Source: Ardenticatenia bacterium (GTDB taxonomy: Bacteria; Chloroflexota; Anaerolineae; Aggregatilineales; Aggregatilineaceae). From it: 15,754 nt of DNA. Shown here one piece after another: positions 7,378-14,855 of the stretch (within the stretch, counting starts at the first letter, position 1; each line of letters starts with the position of its first letter). The position numbers and the translations under genes are program-made. The stretch covers positions 1-15,754 of the forward strand of contig JALSSH010000170.1 in NCBI GenBank assembly GCA_026984385.1. Direction: 5' to 3'. The notes beneath the pieces were generated by a model. That model saw only the letters and a list, made by a program, of their open reading frames with translations, was not told where the DNA came from and did not search any database.

Positions 7378-8928
7378 ATGAAGAGAATTGGGTTTGTTGG
7401 CCTGGCATTGGTTGGGCTGGGATTGATCGCGTTGGCGTTGGTGGCTTTTCCGGCTGCCAGCGTGACCGCACAAGGAGACTCAACCCCTGTGCCCTTCGGT
7501 GACCTGATCAATCCCCCTGGCGGTGACGGGGGCGGCAATGGCGGTCTGGTCATTCCGACGGCGACATCTGCGGGCGGCGGCTTCGTGATCCCGACGGCGA
7601 CGCCTGCGAGCGGCGGTTTGGTGATCCCCACCGCGACGCCCGGGGGGGCGAGCACGGGCGCTTTTCCGCCGATGAGCGACGAGCAGCTCCGCGCGCTGAA
7701 TTTGCAGCCTGAGGACGTGCCCGCGCAGTTTGCCGCCAACGCCGAATGGGGAACGGAAGACATCGCCGCCGTGATCCAGCAGTTGCGCGATGCGGGGCTG
7801 GAGGACGCGGCGAACACTTTTGAGCAAGCCTACACGCAGTACGGTTGGACGCATTCGGTGACGGTGGACTACAAGGCTTGCGAGCCGTCTTTGCCGATCA
7901 GCGGCATTTCCAGCAGCATCGCGCAGTTGGCGGGCGTGGATGAGGCGCGCGCCTTCATTGATAGCGACGCCATCCGCGCGATCTTTCAGCTCTTGGAGCA
8001 ACAGATCGAGCCGGCCCCGAACCTGCACGGTTATCGCGTGACTATTCCGCCGGATACGGGCGAGTGCTTCCCCAAAGAAACCGAATACGGCGTGCTGTTT
8101 GAGTATTGGGGAACGTTGGTGTGGGTTTCGATGACCGCCAACGCCGAAACCGACCCCGCGTTGGTGTACGGGCTGCTGGATCAGCTCGTGCCGGTGGTGG
8201 TGGCACGTCTGGACGCGGCAGCGCCCGCGCCCTTCCCCCCGACGCCCGTTCCTGCGCCGCTCGGGGCCGCTCAACCGCCGTTGCAACCTCCGACGCAACC
8301 ACCGTCCTTGTTGCCCACGCAAGCTCCAGCCCAGCCGCCCAGTGTGGCAAATGTCGCCTTGCCGGACTTGGAACAGCTCATGCCCTCGTTGACCGACCTT
8401 GGGCTGCCCGCGCCGCCTTTCCAATACAACGCCAGCGTTAGTGGCACGTTTACACTGGAGCAGATGGTGGCGACGTTGCAAGGCTTCGGCTTGGCCGAGT
8501 TGGCGAACGCGGTCCAGCAAGCCGGCCAACGTGACGGCATGGTCGGCCAGGTGGTGGGCGTGTGGGATACCGGCGACCAGTGCCCGGACACGGTCGGGCT
8601 GTCGTTGGAAGTGGACTTAACGCTCTTCCAAACGCCCCAGGGCGCGCTGAGCTATATGAACGATAAAGGCATTCAACAGGCCTGGCTCAACACCGGCGTA
8701 TTTACCAGCTTTCAGCCGCACGGCGACGGGTTGCTGGCCTCCGGCACGTTGAGCGGGCATCGCTGCGGCGCGGTACAGATCTACTCGCTGGTTGTGCCGC
8801 AAGGGAACGTGTTGGTGACGGCCAGCGTGATCGGCAACGTCCAGGCTTCGCAAAATGAGCTGGTCTCGGCGTTGGAGCTGCTGGCAAGTTACATGCAGGA
8901 TCAACTGAGCGGCATCGGCGTTCGGTAA
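7378..8928 (+). CDS. Secreted protein with two copies of an unrecognised domain joined by a Pro-rich linker
   Basis: 516 residues from the ATG at 7378, chosen because AAGGAG sits 10 bases upstream and the signal peptide begins there (MKRIGFVG, hydrophobic core, ASVTAQ with likely cleavage near residue 32). Next come a Gly-rich stretch and three 12-residue repeats of the form xVIPTATPxxGG (56-90). Domain 1 spans about 103-278, a Pro/Gln/Thr linker 279-325, and domain 2 about 330-510. The domains align by eye: a helical start (IAAVIQQLRDAGLEDAAN vs MVATLQGFGLAELANAV), then 'CEPS' vs 'CPDT', and a C-terminal beta/alpha section ending in Leu-rich helices. Each has one Cys pair, C168/C230 and C402/C463, suggesting a disulfide in each copy. 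No enzymatic motif is seen. Function unknown; export is confident. Confidence 0.85.
   Translation: MKRIGFVGLALVGLGLIALALVAFPAASVTAQGDSTPVPFGDLINPPGGDGGGNGGLVIPTATSAGGGFVIPTATPASGGLVIPTATPGGASTGAFPPMSDEQLRALNLQPEDVPAQFAANAEWGTEDIAAVIQQLRDAGLEDAANTFEQAYTQYGWTHSVTVDYKACEPSLPISGISSSIAQLAGVDEARAFIDSDAIRAIFQLLEQQIEPAPNLHGYRVTIPPDTGECFPKETEYGVLFEYWGTLVWVSMTANAETDPALVYGLLDQLVPVVVARLDAAAPAPFPPTPVPAPLGAAQPPLQPPTQPPSLLPTQAPAQPPSVANVALPDLEQLMPSLTDLGLPAPPFQYNASVSGTFTLEQMVATLQGFGLAELANAVQQAGQRDGMVGQVVGVWDTGDQCPDTVGLSLEVDLTLFQTPQGALSYMNDKGIQQAWLNTGVFTSFQPHGDGLLASGTLSGHRCGAVQIYSLVVPQGNVLVTASVIGNVQASQNELVSALELLASYMQDQLSGIGVR
7543..7650 (+). repeat. Three tandem 36-bp coding repeats (VIPTATP linker)
   Basis: Three consecutive units encode GLVIPTATSAGG, GFVIPTATPASG and GLVIPTATPGGA. 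Nucleotide identity is high in the ATTCCGACGGCGAC/ATCCCGACGGCGAC cores, consistent with slippage or recombination. The Thr/Pro-rich motif is a flexible extracellular linker of a kind frequent in Chloroflexota secreted proteins. Confidence 0.8.
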
Positions 8929-8941
8929 CGCCCGCCGCGTT

Positions 8942-9027
8942 GGGCGCGCCGCCCGTGCGCCTTCGGCGCACCACGCGCGGCTTCTGCCGCGCGTCAGCCG
9001 CGCGGAGCGCGGCTAGGCGGCGCGCCC
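8942..9027. repeat. Perfect cloverleaf palindrome (four-way-junction-forming element)
   Basis: A 12-bp outer stem, GGGCGCGCCGCC (8942-8953) with GGCGGCGCGCCC (9016-9027), encloses three perfect hairpins: 8955-8961/8965-8971 (7 bp, loop TTC), 8973-8981/8986-8994 (9 bp, loop TTCT) and 8996-9003/9007-9014 (8 bp, loop GGA). Exactly one unpaired base separates each arm (8954, 8972, 8995, 9015). In total 36 base pairs and no mismatch fall within 86 bases. It lacks every tRNA hallmark (no T-loop, no CCA end, outer stem too long). No T-run follows, so it is not a standard terminator. It lies 13 bases after the stop of the duplicated-domain gene and 68 bases before the next start. A REP/MITE-like element or structured RNA is inferred. 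Confidence 0.9.
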
Positions 9028-9095
9028 GTTCTGCGCACAAGCTCCACTGAAGAATGCGCGGAAATGTTCCCGCGTGCACCGGTAAAGAGGCCGCT

Positions 9096-10199
9096 ATGCC
9101 GGAAAATGTCCCGATCGAGCCGCATACTGACGTTCTGGAGGCGCGTTTGCGAACGCTGCGGGCACGCGATGCGGAGTTGGCGGCGGCGGTGAGGCGCTTG
9201 CGTGCCGAGCCAACCACCGACCCCGCCGAGGTTGCCCGTCTGTTGCGGGAACGCGCCAATGCCCAATATGCGCTGGCCGCCTACGAGCGTTTGCAGCAGC
9301 AACTCCAACGCGCCTTTTCCTCGGAACACCCGGACGGCCCGCAGGAAACGCGCATCTTTCGCCCACAAAGCCGCGATCCAGCGCATGAGACCGCCGATCT
9401 GCCTGTGCTGGACGGGGGATTGTACACTCCGAAAGCCGTATACACGGGCGCTTATGAGGCGATCGACGTGCTTTTTGTCAACGGGATATTGGTGGACTTC
9501 GGCGCTTTTCAGCGCGCCTTGCACAGGGTCGCCGAGCGTATGTCCGGCGTTGTTGTAGGATTGTACAACGCGACCGATGACGCCGTTCAGGATATTTGGC
9601 AAGCCACCAACGACCGCGCCCAGGCATGGTTAGCCGTGCGGCTGGATACGAGCAATCCGGCGGTACAGCGTCTGGCCGAGGTCGTGAGCCAAATAGGGCA
9701 ACGCGCCCACGAACGCACATTGACGTTAATCGGGCACAGCCAAGGGGGAGCGATCCTTTCTGCCGCGCTGAACACAATCGCCCGAAAGCGTCCGGACCAC
9801 ATGCCGCGCTTGTTGCAGGTATACACGCTGGGTTCTTTCGGCGTAGATTTTCCCGCAGGGCCGCGCTATCACTTTTTCGCGCACCAGTTCGACCCCGTGC
9901 CCGCGCTGGCCCAAGCGCATTTTTTCCCGGGGAGCATCCGTCCCGACGCGCAAATGCGCTATTTCGCCAACTTGACCGTCTTACGCGGCCCGCTAGACCC
10001 ACGAGAAGCGCACAGCATGGCCGCTTACTTGGCGAATTGGGAGGCTTTTGTCGCCGAAGAAGATCGCATCCGTCAAGGGGGAGTGCTTCAGCGGTTGTTG
10101 GGGCAAGCGGGCGAAGTGGTGCAATTCCAAACCAACCCCTGGGGCGTTCTTGCACGGCTTGGGGGGCCGTTCTTCGGCGGAGTGCCCCAATTGTCCTAA
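9096..10199 (+). CDS. Predicted cytoplasmic alpha/beta-hydrolase (lipase-like serine hydrolase)
   Basis: 367 residues from the ATG at 9096, chosen for AAGAGG 5 bases upstream; an in-frame ATG at 9054 would add 14 residues without a clear ribosome-binding site. The N-terminus (11-75) is Arg/Glu/Ala-rich and probably coiled coil. No signal peptide or membrane segment is seen. The C-terminal part carries a nucleophile elbow, LTLIGHSQGG, with S215. Candidate triad partners are D266 in HQFDPVP and H306 in EAHSMAAYL, in the right order for an alpha/beta hydrolase. The strand 'IDVLFVNGILVDF' (123-135) resembles the entry strand of lipase-like folds. Substrate unknown. It sits between the cloverleaf repeat and gltX; the gltX promoter lies just after its stop, so it is probably a separate unit. 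Confidence 0.75.
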   Translation: MPENVPIEPHTDVLEARLRTLRARDAELAAAVRRLRAEPTTDPAEVARLLRERANAQYALAAYERLQQQLQRAFSSEHPDGPQETRIFRPQSRDPAHETADLPVLDGGLYTPKAVYTGAYEAIDVLFVNGILVDFGAFQRALHRVAERMSGVVVGLYNATDDAVQDIWQATNDRAQAWLAVRLDTSNPAVQRLAEVVSQIGQRAHERTLTLIGHSQGGAILSAALNTIARKRPDHMPRLLQVYTLGSFGVDFPAGPRYHFFAHQFDPVPALAQAHFFPGSIRPDAQMRYFANLTVLRGPLDPREAHSMAAYLANWEAFVAEEDRIRQGGVLQRLLGQAGEVVQFQTNPWGVLARLGGPFFGGVPQLS

Positions 10200-10241
10200 C
10201 GGGCAGGGGGAGCGTCCCCGCTGGAACGCGCCGCGTGCGTT

Positions 10242-10253
10242 TGGTATAATGCC
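10242..10253 (+). promoter_or_regulatory. Extended -10 promoter of gltX
   Basis: TGGTATAATGCC, a TGn plus perfect TATAAT (10245-10250), lies 47 bases before the GTG start. The hexamer TGGAAC 17 bases upstream is a weak -35. The 12-mer is identical to the one before mreB. Confidence 0.75.
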
Positions 10254-10297
10254 CCCAAGCAAGATCGCGCTATCTCTATCCACACAGGAGCGTTGTT

Positions 10298-11803
10298 GTG
10301 ACAGCTTCCGACCAACCCGTGCGCGTGCGTTTTGCGCCCAGCCCAACCGGCCCGTTGCACATCGGCGGGGTGCGCACGGCGCTTTTTAACTGGCTTTTCG
10401 CCCGCCACAGCGGCGGGACTTTCATTTTGCGTATCGAGGACACCGACCGCAACCGCTACGTGCCCGAGTCGGTGCAAGGGATCACCGAAGGGCTGCGCTG
10501 GTTGGGCTTGGATTGGGACGAAGGGCCGGAAGTCGGCGGCGAGTACGGGCCATACGTCCAATCCGAGCGGTTGGAACTTTACCGCAAATGGGCGGATTGG
10601 CTGGTGGAGCAAGACAAAGCCTACCGTTGCTATTGCACACCCAAACGGCTTGCGGCTTTGCGCGAAGAGCAAAAGAAGCGCAAACAATCCTTTGGCTACG
10701 ACCGCCACTGTCGCTACCTGACGCCCGAAGAACGCCAGCGCTTGCACGAAGAAACCGGCGGCCAATACGTCATCCGCTTCAAAATGCCGCTGGAAGGCCA
10801 AACGGTCGTCCACGACCTGTTGCGCGGCGAGATCACCTTCGAAAACGCCCAACTCAACGATTTGGTGCTGCTCAAAAGCGACGGCTACCCCACCTATCAC
10901 CTGGCGAATGTGATAGACGACCATTTGATGCGCGTCAGCCACATCATGCGCGCCGAGGAATGGATTTCCACCGCGCCGATCCACAAAAATTTGTACGATG
11001 CGTTCGGCTGGCAAATGCCCCAACTGGTGCACCTGCCCATCATCCTCAACCCCAGCGGCAAAGGCAAACTTTCTAAACGCAAAGCGGGCTTTAACCAAGC
11101 CGGAAAACGTGTGCCGGTGTTGCTGGATGAGTTCCGCGAGGCGGGTTACTTGCCGGAGGCGATCGTCAACTTCCTGATCAACGTGGGTTGGAGCTTTGGC
11201 GAAGACCGCGAGGTCTTTTCCGTCCAAGAAGCGATCGAGCGCTTTGACATTCAACGCATCAACCCTGCCGCCAGCATCTTCCCGATCGAAAAACTGGCCT
11301 GGCTCAACGGCATTTATATCCGCGAGATGCCCGACGAACGCCTGGCCGCTCTGGTCAAGCCGATTTTGGAACGCGCCGGTTATACGGTAGACGACGCGCG
11401 GTTGATGCAGGTCATCCCGCTGATCAAAGAGCGCATGAAAACGCTTAACGACGTGGTGGCGGTGGGCGGATTTTTCTTCGAGTGGCACTTTTCTCCCGCG
11501 CCGCCGAACTTGCTCGTGCCCAAAGATATGACCCCCGCCCAAACCGCAGAAGTCTTGCGCGCGGCGGTGCGTGTTTTGGGGCGGCTGCCGAACTTCCAGC
11601 CGGAAACCCAAGAACGCGCCATGCGAAACTTGGCCCAAAAGCTCAAGATTAAGCCCGGGCAGCTTTTCAGCGCGCTGCGCATGGCGACCACCGCACGCAA
11701 AGCCACCCCGCCGCTTTTTGAAACGATGGCCGTTTTGGGGCGTGAGGCGTGCTTAGAGCGCATTCGCCGCTCCATCCGTGAGTTGGAAGCCACCAACGCC
11801 TAG
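10298..11803 (+). CDS. gltX: Glutamyl-tRNA synthetase
   Basis: A 501-residue class I aminoacyl-tRNA synthetase that charges tRNA with glutamate in the cytoplasm. The N-terminal catalytic fold starts RFAPSPTGPLHIGG, with the HIGH-type motif HIGG at 21-24. The KMSKS-type loop is KLSKR (257-261). A Cys cluster C111/C113 ... Y134/C138 (CYC and YDRHC) matches the zinc-binding CxC...YxxxC module of bacterial GluRS. The C-terminal half (about 340-500) is the helical anticodon-binding domain, ending in an ETMAVLGREACLERI segment. The start is GTG, with AGGAG (10286-10290) 7 bases upstream and an extended -10 promoter before it. It appears monocistronic, ending 70 bp before a convergent gene with a hairpin between. 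Discriminating or non-discriminating specificity cannot be read here. Confidence 0.97.
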   Translation: MTASDQPVRVRFAPSPTGPLHIGGVRTALFNWLFARHSGGTFILRIEDTDRNRYVPESVQGITEGLRWLGLDWDEGPEVGGEYGPYVQSERLELYRKWADWLVEQDKAYRCYCTPKRLAALREEQKKRKQSFGYDRHCRYLTPEERQRLHEETGGQYVIRFKMPLEGQTVVHDLLRGEITFENAQLNDLVLLKSDGYPTYHLANVIDDHLMRVSHIMRAEEWISTAPIHKNLYDAFGWQMPQLVHLPIILNPSGKGKLSKRKAGFNQAGKRVPVLLDEFREAGYLPEAIVNFLINVGWSFGEDREVFSVQEAIERFDIQRINPAASIFPIEKLAWLNGIYIREMPDERLAALVKPILERAGYTVDDARLMQVIPLIKERMKTLNDVVAVGGFFFEWHFSPAPPNLLVPKDMTPAQTAEVLRAAVRVLGRLPNFQPETQERAMRNLAQKLKIKPGQLFSALRMATTARKATPPLFETMAVLGREACLERIRRSIRELEATNA

Positions 11804-11819
11804 CTTCTCTGCACACCAA

Positions 11820-11860
11820 CAAGGGGAACGTTGCCGTCCCAATGCCGAGCGTTCCCCTTG
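11820..11860. terminator. Long inverted repeat between convergent gltX and the HEAT/Yip1 gene (probable terminator)
   Basis: Arms CAAGGGGAACG (11820-11830) and CGTTCCCCTTG (11850-11860) are a perfect 11-bp match around a 19-base loop. It starts 17 bases after the gltX stop and 14 bases past the stop of the minus-strand gene. No T-run touches the stem (CTTTT occurs only at 11871-11875 on the plus strand). Position suggests a shared terminator, but efficiency is uncertain. Confidence 0.55.
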
Positions 11861-11873
11861 CCGCATTCTGCTT

Positions 11874-13025
11874 TTATGCGCCGCCGAGCAAACCGGCCAA
11901 CAACATCACCAGCCCATATATGCCGCAGAAAAACACGGCGATAAAAATCACACCGCCCAAAAAGATCGCGCCGCAACCGCTCGCTACGCCAAAATCATAG
12001 ACTTCGGCCACCACACGCACCAGCAAATAGAGCAGCACAAAACCGGATACGAAGTTCACCAAATTGAGCAAGGTCATCGCGGTGACGGGATCGATGAGCA
12101 GTGACAAAAACACCATCGCGGCAGCGACAACAAGCATGAAAACCATCTGCAGCGGAACGAGCTTGCGATAAAGATAGGCCAACGTGCCTTTGCCGCCCAA
12201 CAAAAACGTTGCCGCCAGATGGATAAACGCCCCCTGCACCGCCACCCCGATAGTGGCATACACACCGCCCAGCAATGAAACAAAGAACATTTCGCGCACA
12301 TTCAAGTTGAAAAATGTTTCTGCCCCCGCCGTGTTGTAAAGTTCAGGCGAACGCCGCCACAGTTCCCGATATATATCTATCGCAAAGTAGAGCACGGCAA
12401 ACTGGCCGATGAGCGTCACCAGGCCGTACAACCCAAAGTCGATCAGCACATTGTCCCAAGTGGCGTTTTCCGGAACGTGTGTGGCGCGGGTGGGCTGCTT
12501 GCCACCGAGCCGCGCCACGTACTCCTTGCGGCGAGCCGGATGGGTTAGGATCGGCAGCGCCTCGTCCACGTCCATCTGCATCACGCCCTGAACAATGCCC
12601 GCCACAAACGAATCACTCTGCAAATTCGGGTTCAGGCTCAACCCCTTGCCCAACCACTCCACCGCACGGGCACGGTCTCCGGCCTGGTAATAGCTAAAGG
12701 CCGCGTTGACATACTTACGCGCGGCGTCGCGGTCTCGCGTGGAAACACGGTGACGGGGTTTGGGCAAGCCTTCTTCGGACGGGGGAATGTTCAGCAGGCT
12801 TTCGGACGAAGCAGACCTCGCCTTCGGTTCGGGTTGGACGTTGGCCTTAACGTAGCGAATGGCTTTTTCAGCCAACGCGCGCAACTCGGGGTCGGGGTCG
12901 GACTGGGCGACGGTCTCCAAGAGCGGAATCACCGCTTCGTTGCGCAAACGGGCCAGTCCCTTGATCGCTTGACGGCGTTCGGCGGGGTCTTGGCTTTTCA
13001 GTTGGCGGATGTACGGCTTGAGCAT
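11874..13025 (-). CDS. HEAT-repeat/TPR protein with C-terminal Yip1-like multispanning membrane domain
   Basis: 383 residues from the ATG at 13025, selected because GGAGG lies 5 bases upstream; an in-frame ATG at 13070 adds 15 residues without support. Residues 5-60 look like HEAT repeats (RRQAIKGLARLRNEAVIPLLETVAQSDPDPELRALAEKAI). A linker and a TPR-like helical pair at about 98-135 (ARKYVNAAFSYYQAGDRARAVEWLGKGLSLNPN) follow. The C-terminal half has about five membrane segments (roughly 195-217, 245-272, 290-312, 315-338, 350-380) in a Yip1-domain-like pattern. The likely role is a membrane-tethered scaffold or protein-interaction platform. It is convergent with gltX and divergent from minC, 200 bp away, so a division-related role is conceivable but unproven. 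Confidence 0.75.
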   Translation of the reverse strand: MLKPYIRQLKSQDPAERRQAIKGLARLRNEAVIPLLETVAQSDPDPELRALAEKAIRYVKANVQPEPKARSASSESLLNIPPSEEGLPKPRHRVSTRDRDAARKYVNAAFSYYQAGDRARAVEWLGKGLSLNPNLQSDSFVAGIVQGVMQMDVDEALPILTHPARRKEYVARLGGKQPTRATHVPENATWDNVLIDFGLYGLVTLIGQFAVLYFAIDIYRELWRRSPELYNTAGAETFFNLNVREMFFVSLLGGVYATIGVAVQGAFIHLAATFLLGGKGTLAYLYRKLVPLQMVFMLVVAAAMVFLSLLIDPVTAMTLLNLVNFVSGFVLLYLLVRVVAEVYDFGVASGCGAIFLGGVIFIAVFFCGIYGLVMLLAGLLGGA

Positions 13026-13160
13026 GGGGTCCTCCGTAGCGTGGCAGCGCCATTTTCCCCAGCTTATCACATAATGCGAACGGAAAACACTTTCGCCTTT
13101 AAGAAACCCGAGCCTGTTTTTCTCGTATCAGCCCCCGATAGCACACGCCCAAAAATTGAG

Positions 13161-13166
13161 TATAGT
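13161..13166 (+). promoter_or_regulatory. Candidate -10 box for the minCDE cluster
   Basis: TATAGT (5 of 6 to consensus) lies 60 bases before the minC ATG. The hexamer at 13138-13143 (ATAGCA), 17 bases upstream, matches a -35 at only 3 positions. It is the best candidate in the 200-bp divergent region. No clear promoter was seen for the minus-strand gene. Confidence 0.4.
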
Positions 13167-13225
13167 AGTAGGGAAGCTGCGGTAAAGGAGAGCGCGAGTG
13201 TTTTTCGGGGGAGGAGCAGCGGGGG

Positions 13226-13945
13226 ATGGACGATTCCATCACGCTCAAAGGCATCAAAGACGGCTTGCTGGTGACGATCAAGCCCGGGGGCAAATGGTCG
13301 GAGCGCATGAAGCGCTTGGCCGCGCTCATTGACGGACAGGGCAATTTCTTTCGCGGCGCGCGGGTGATGCTTTCGGTCGGTGCACGCAACTTGGGGCAGC
13401 GAGAGCTGCAAAGCGCGCAAAAAATGCTCGCCAAGCGCGACGTTGCGCTGATCGGCGTGCTCAGCGAGAGCATGAACACCACCGGCGCCGCGCTGAAATT
13501 AGGTTTGCGCGTAGACTTGGGCGCGGCGGATATGGTGACAAGTCCGGTGGCACAAGTGGCGCCTTTGCCGCACAAACCTCCGCGCATTGACCCCGAAGAG
13601 CGCGGCACGCACGGGGTCTTGTTGCGGCGCACGTTGCGCAACGGGCGCACCGTCCACAGCGATGGGCATGTGGTGGTGCTGGGCGACGTCAACGCGGGCG
13701 CGGTGATCGTAGCCGAAGGGGACGTGATCGTCTGGGGGCGGTTGCGCGGCGTGGTGCACGCGGGCGCCGGCGGGGACGAAGCGGCGGTCGTGTGCGCGCT
13801 CTACCTCGCCCCAACCCAATTGCGCATCGCGGGCTATATTTCCATCTCGCCCGAAGCGCGCCCGGGCAAGCCGCAACCCGAAAAGGCCATGGTCCGCAAC
13901 GGACGGATTGAGGCGGTGGCCTGGGACTATCGGAACATGGGCTGA
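13226..13945 (+). CDS. minC: Septum site-determining protein MinC (FtsZ assembly inhibitor)
   Basis: 239 residues, close to the usual family length. The N-terminal FtsZ-inhibiting domain (about 4-105) begins ITLKGIKDGLLVTIKPG. A Pro-rich linker (about 108-125) leads to the C-terminal beta-helix that binds MinD and dimerises (about 128-220), with the signature run of Gly-rich turns: RTLRNGRTVHSDGHVVVLGDVNAGAVIVAEGDVIVWGRLRG. MinC with MinD blocks Z-ring assembly away from midcell. The ATG at 13226 has GAGGAG 9 bases upstream. It is the first gene of minCDE, 51 bp before minD, and diverges from the HEAT/Yip1 gene. An out-of-frame GTG at 13198 with a better-spaced AAAGGAG lies in the leader. Confidence 0.92.
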   Translation: MDDSITLKGIKDGLLVTIKPGGKWSERMKRLAALIDGQGNFFRGARVMLSVGARNLGQRELQSAQKMLAKRDVALIGVLSESMNTTGAALKLGLRVDLGAADMVTSPVAQVAPLPHKPPRIDPEERGTHGVLLRRTLRNGRTVHSDGHVVVLGDVNAGAVIVAEGDVIVWGRLRGVVHAGAGGDEAAVVCALYLAPTQLRIAGYISISPEARPGKPQPEKAMVRNGRIEAVAWDYRNMG

Positions 13946-13996
13946 ACCCAACCGCAGCGCGTCGAAGTTTCTTGGTACACAGGGGAAAGGGAGCAG

Positions 13997-14800
13997 ATGG
14001 GGGCACGAGTTATCACGATTACGTCCGGCAAGGGGGGCGTGGGCAAAACCACCTCCACCGCCAATTTGGCGGTGGCGCTGGCGCAATTGGGTAAGCGGGT
14101 GGTGTGTGTGGACGCGGATATCGGCTTGCGCAATTTGGACGTGGTCATGGGGCTGGAAAACCGCATCGTCTATGACCTCGTGGACGTGGTGGAGGGGCGT
14201 TGTGGTTTGCGGCAAGCGTTGGTGCGCGACAAGCGCGTGCCGCAGCTCTATTTGTTGCCCGCCTCCCAAACCCACGACAAAACCGCCGTCAGCCCGCAAG
14301 ACATGGTCACGCTCACCAATCAATTGCGCGCCGACTATGACGTGGTGTTGATAGACAGCCCGGCGGGTATCGAGTGGGGCTTTCGCAACGCGCTGGCCCC
14401 CGCCGATGAGGTGATCGTGGTGACCAATCCGGAAATCCCCGCTGTGCGCGATGCCGACCGCATTATCGGCGTGATCGAGGCCGAAGAGCGCTCGATCGCC
14501 GTCAGCGTGGTGATCAATCGCGCCAAGCCGGACATGATCCGACGCGGGGAAATGATGTCGGTGGCAGACGTGTTGGAAGTGCTCGCGGTCACGTTGTTGG
14601 GCATTGTGCCGGAAGACCGGCGCGTGACGACCGCTTCGAACAACGGCGCGCCGCTGACGTTGGCAGACCGGCACGCGCCGGTTTCTCGCGCGTTTGTTGA
14701 GATCGCGCGACGTTTGTTGGGCGAAGAGATCCCCATCCGCGACCCAGCGGGGGAAGGGGTATGGCTTCGCATGGCGCGGCGTTTGGGTTTGGGGCGCTGA
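13997..14800 (+). CDS. minD: Septum site-determining ATPase MinD
   Basis: A 267-residue ParA/MinD-family ATPase that binds the membrane in its ATP dimer form and recruits MinC. The deviant Walker A is GKGGVGKTT (11-19) with signature lysine K12; DADIGLRNLD (39-48) and LIDSPAGIE (118-126) are the switch and Walker B-type elements. The C-terminus, VWLRMARRLGLGR (255-267), is a basic amphipathic helix typical of the membrane-targeting sequence. Length is standard. The ATG at 13997 follows a purine-rich GGGGAAAGGGAGCAG leader. It sits between minC and minE with gaps of 51 and 55 bp, consistent with co-transcription. Confidence 0.97.
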   Translation: MGARVITITSGKGGVGKTTSTANLAVALAQLGKRVVCVDADIGLRNLDVVMGLENRIVYDLVDVVEGRCGLRQALVRDKRVPQLYLLPASQTHDKTAVSPQDMVTLTNQLRADYDVVLIDSPAGIEWGFRNALAPADEVIVVTNPEIPAVRDADRIIGVIEAEERSIAVSVVINRAKPDMIRRGEMMSVADVLEVLAVTLLGIVPEDRRVTTASNNGAPLTLADRHAPVSRAFVEIARRLLGEEIPIRDPAGEGVWLRMARRLGLGR

Positions 14801-14855
14801 GCCGCCCCGATATGCCGCGCGCTGCCCGAAAGATAAGTGGGAGTGGGGGCGACCG

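Noticed and set aside
8942..9027. tRNA-like reading of the cloverleaf
   Set aside because: The outer stem is 12 bp instead of 7, loops have 3-4 bases instead of about 7, and there is no T-loop consensus or discriminator/CCA end.
10201..10220. GGGGA/TCCCC hairpin after the hydrolase gene as a terminator
   Set aside because: The stem is only 5 bp and no T-run follows; it may be chance in GC-rich DNA.
10196..11638. 480-codon open frame antisense to gltX
   Set aside because: gltX has unmistakable catalytic and zinc motifs on the other strand. The antisense frame is open only because of codon bias in GC-rich DNA and encodes no recognisable protein.
13499..14674. 391-codon open frame antisense to minC and minD
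   Set aside because: It crosses two well-identified genes and the gap between them, and its composition is typical of a shadow frame.
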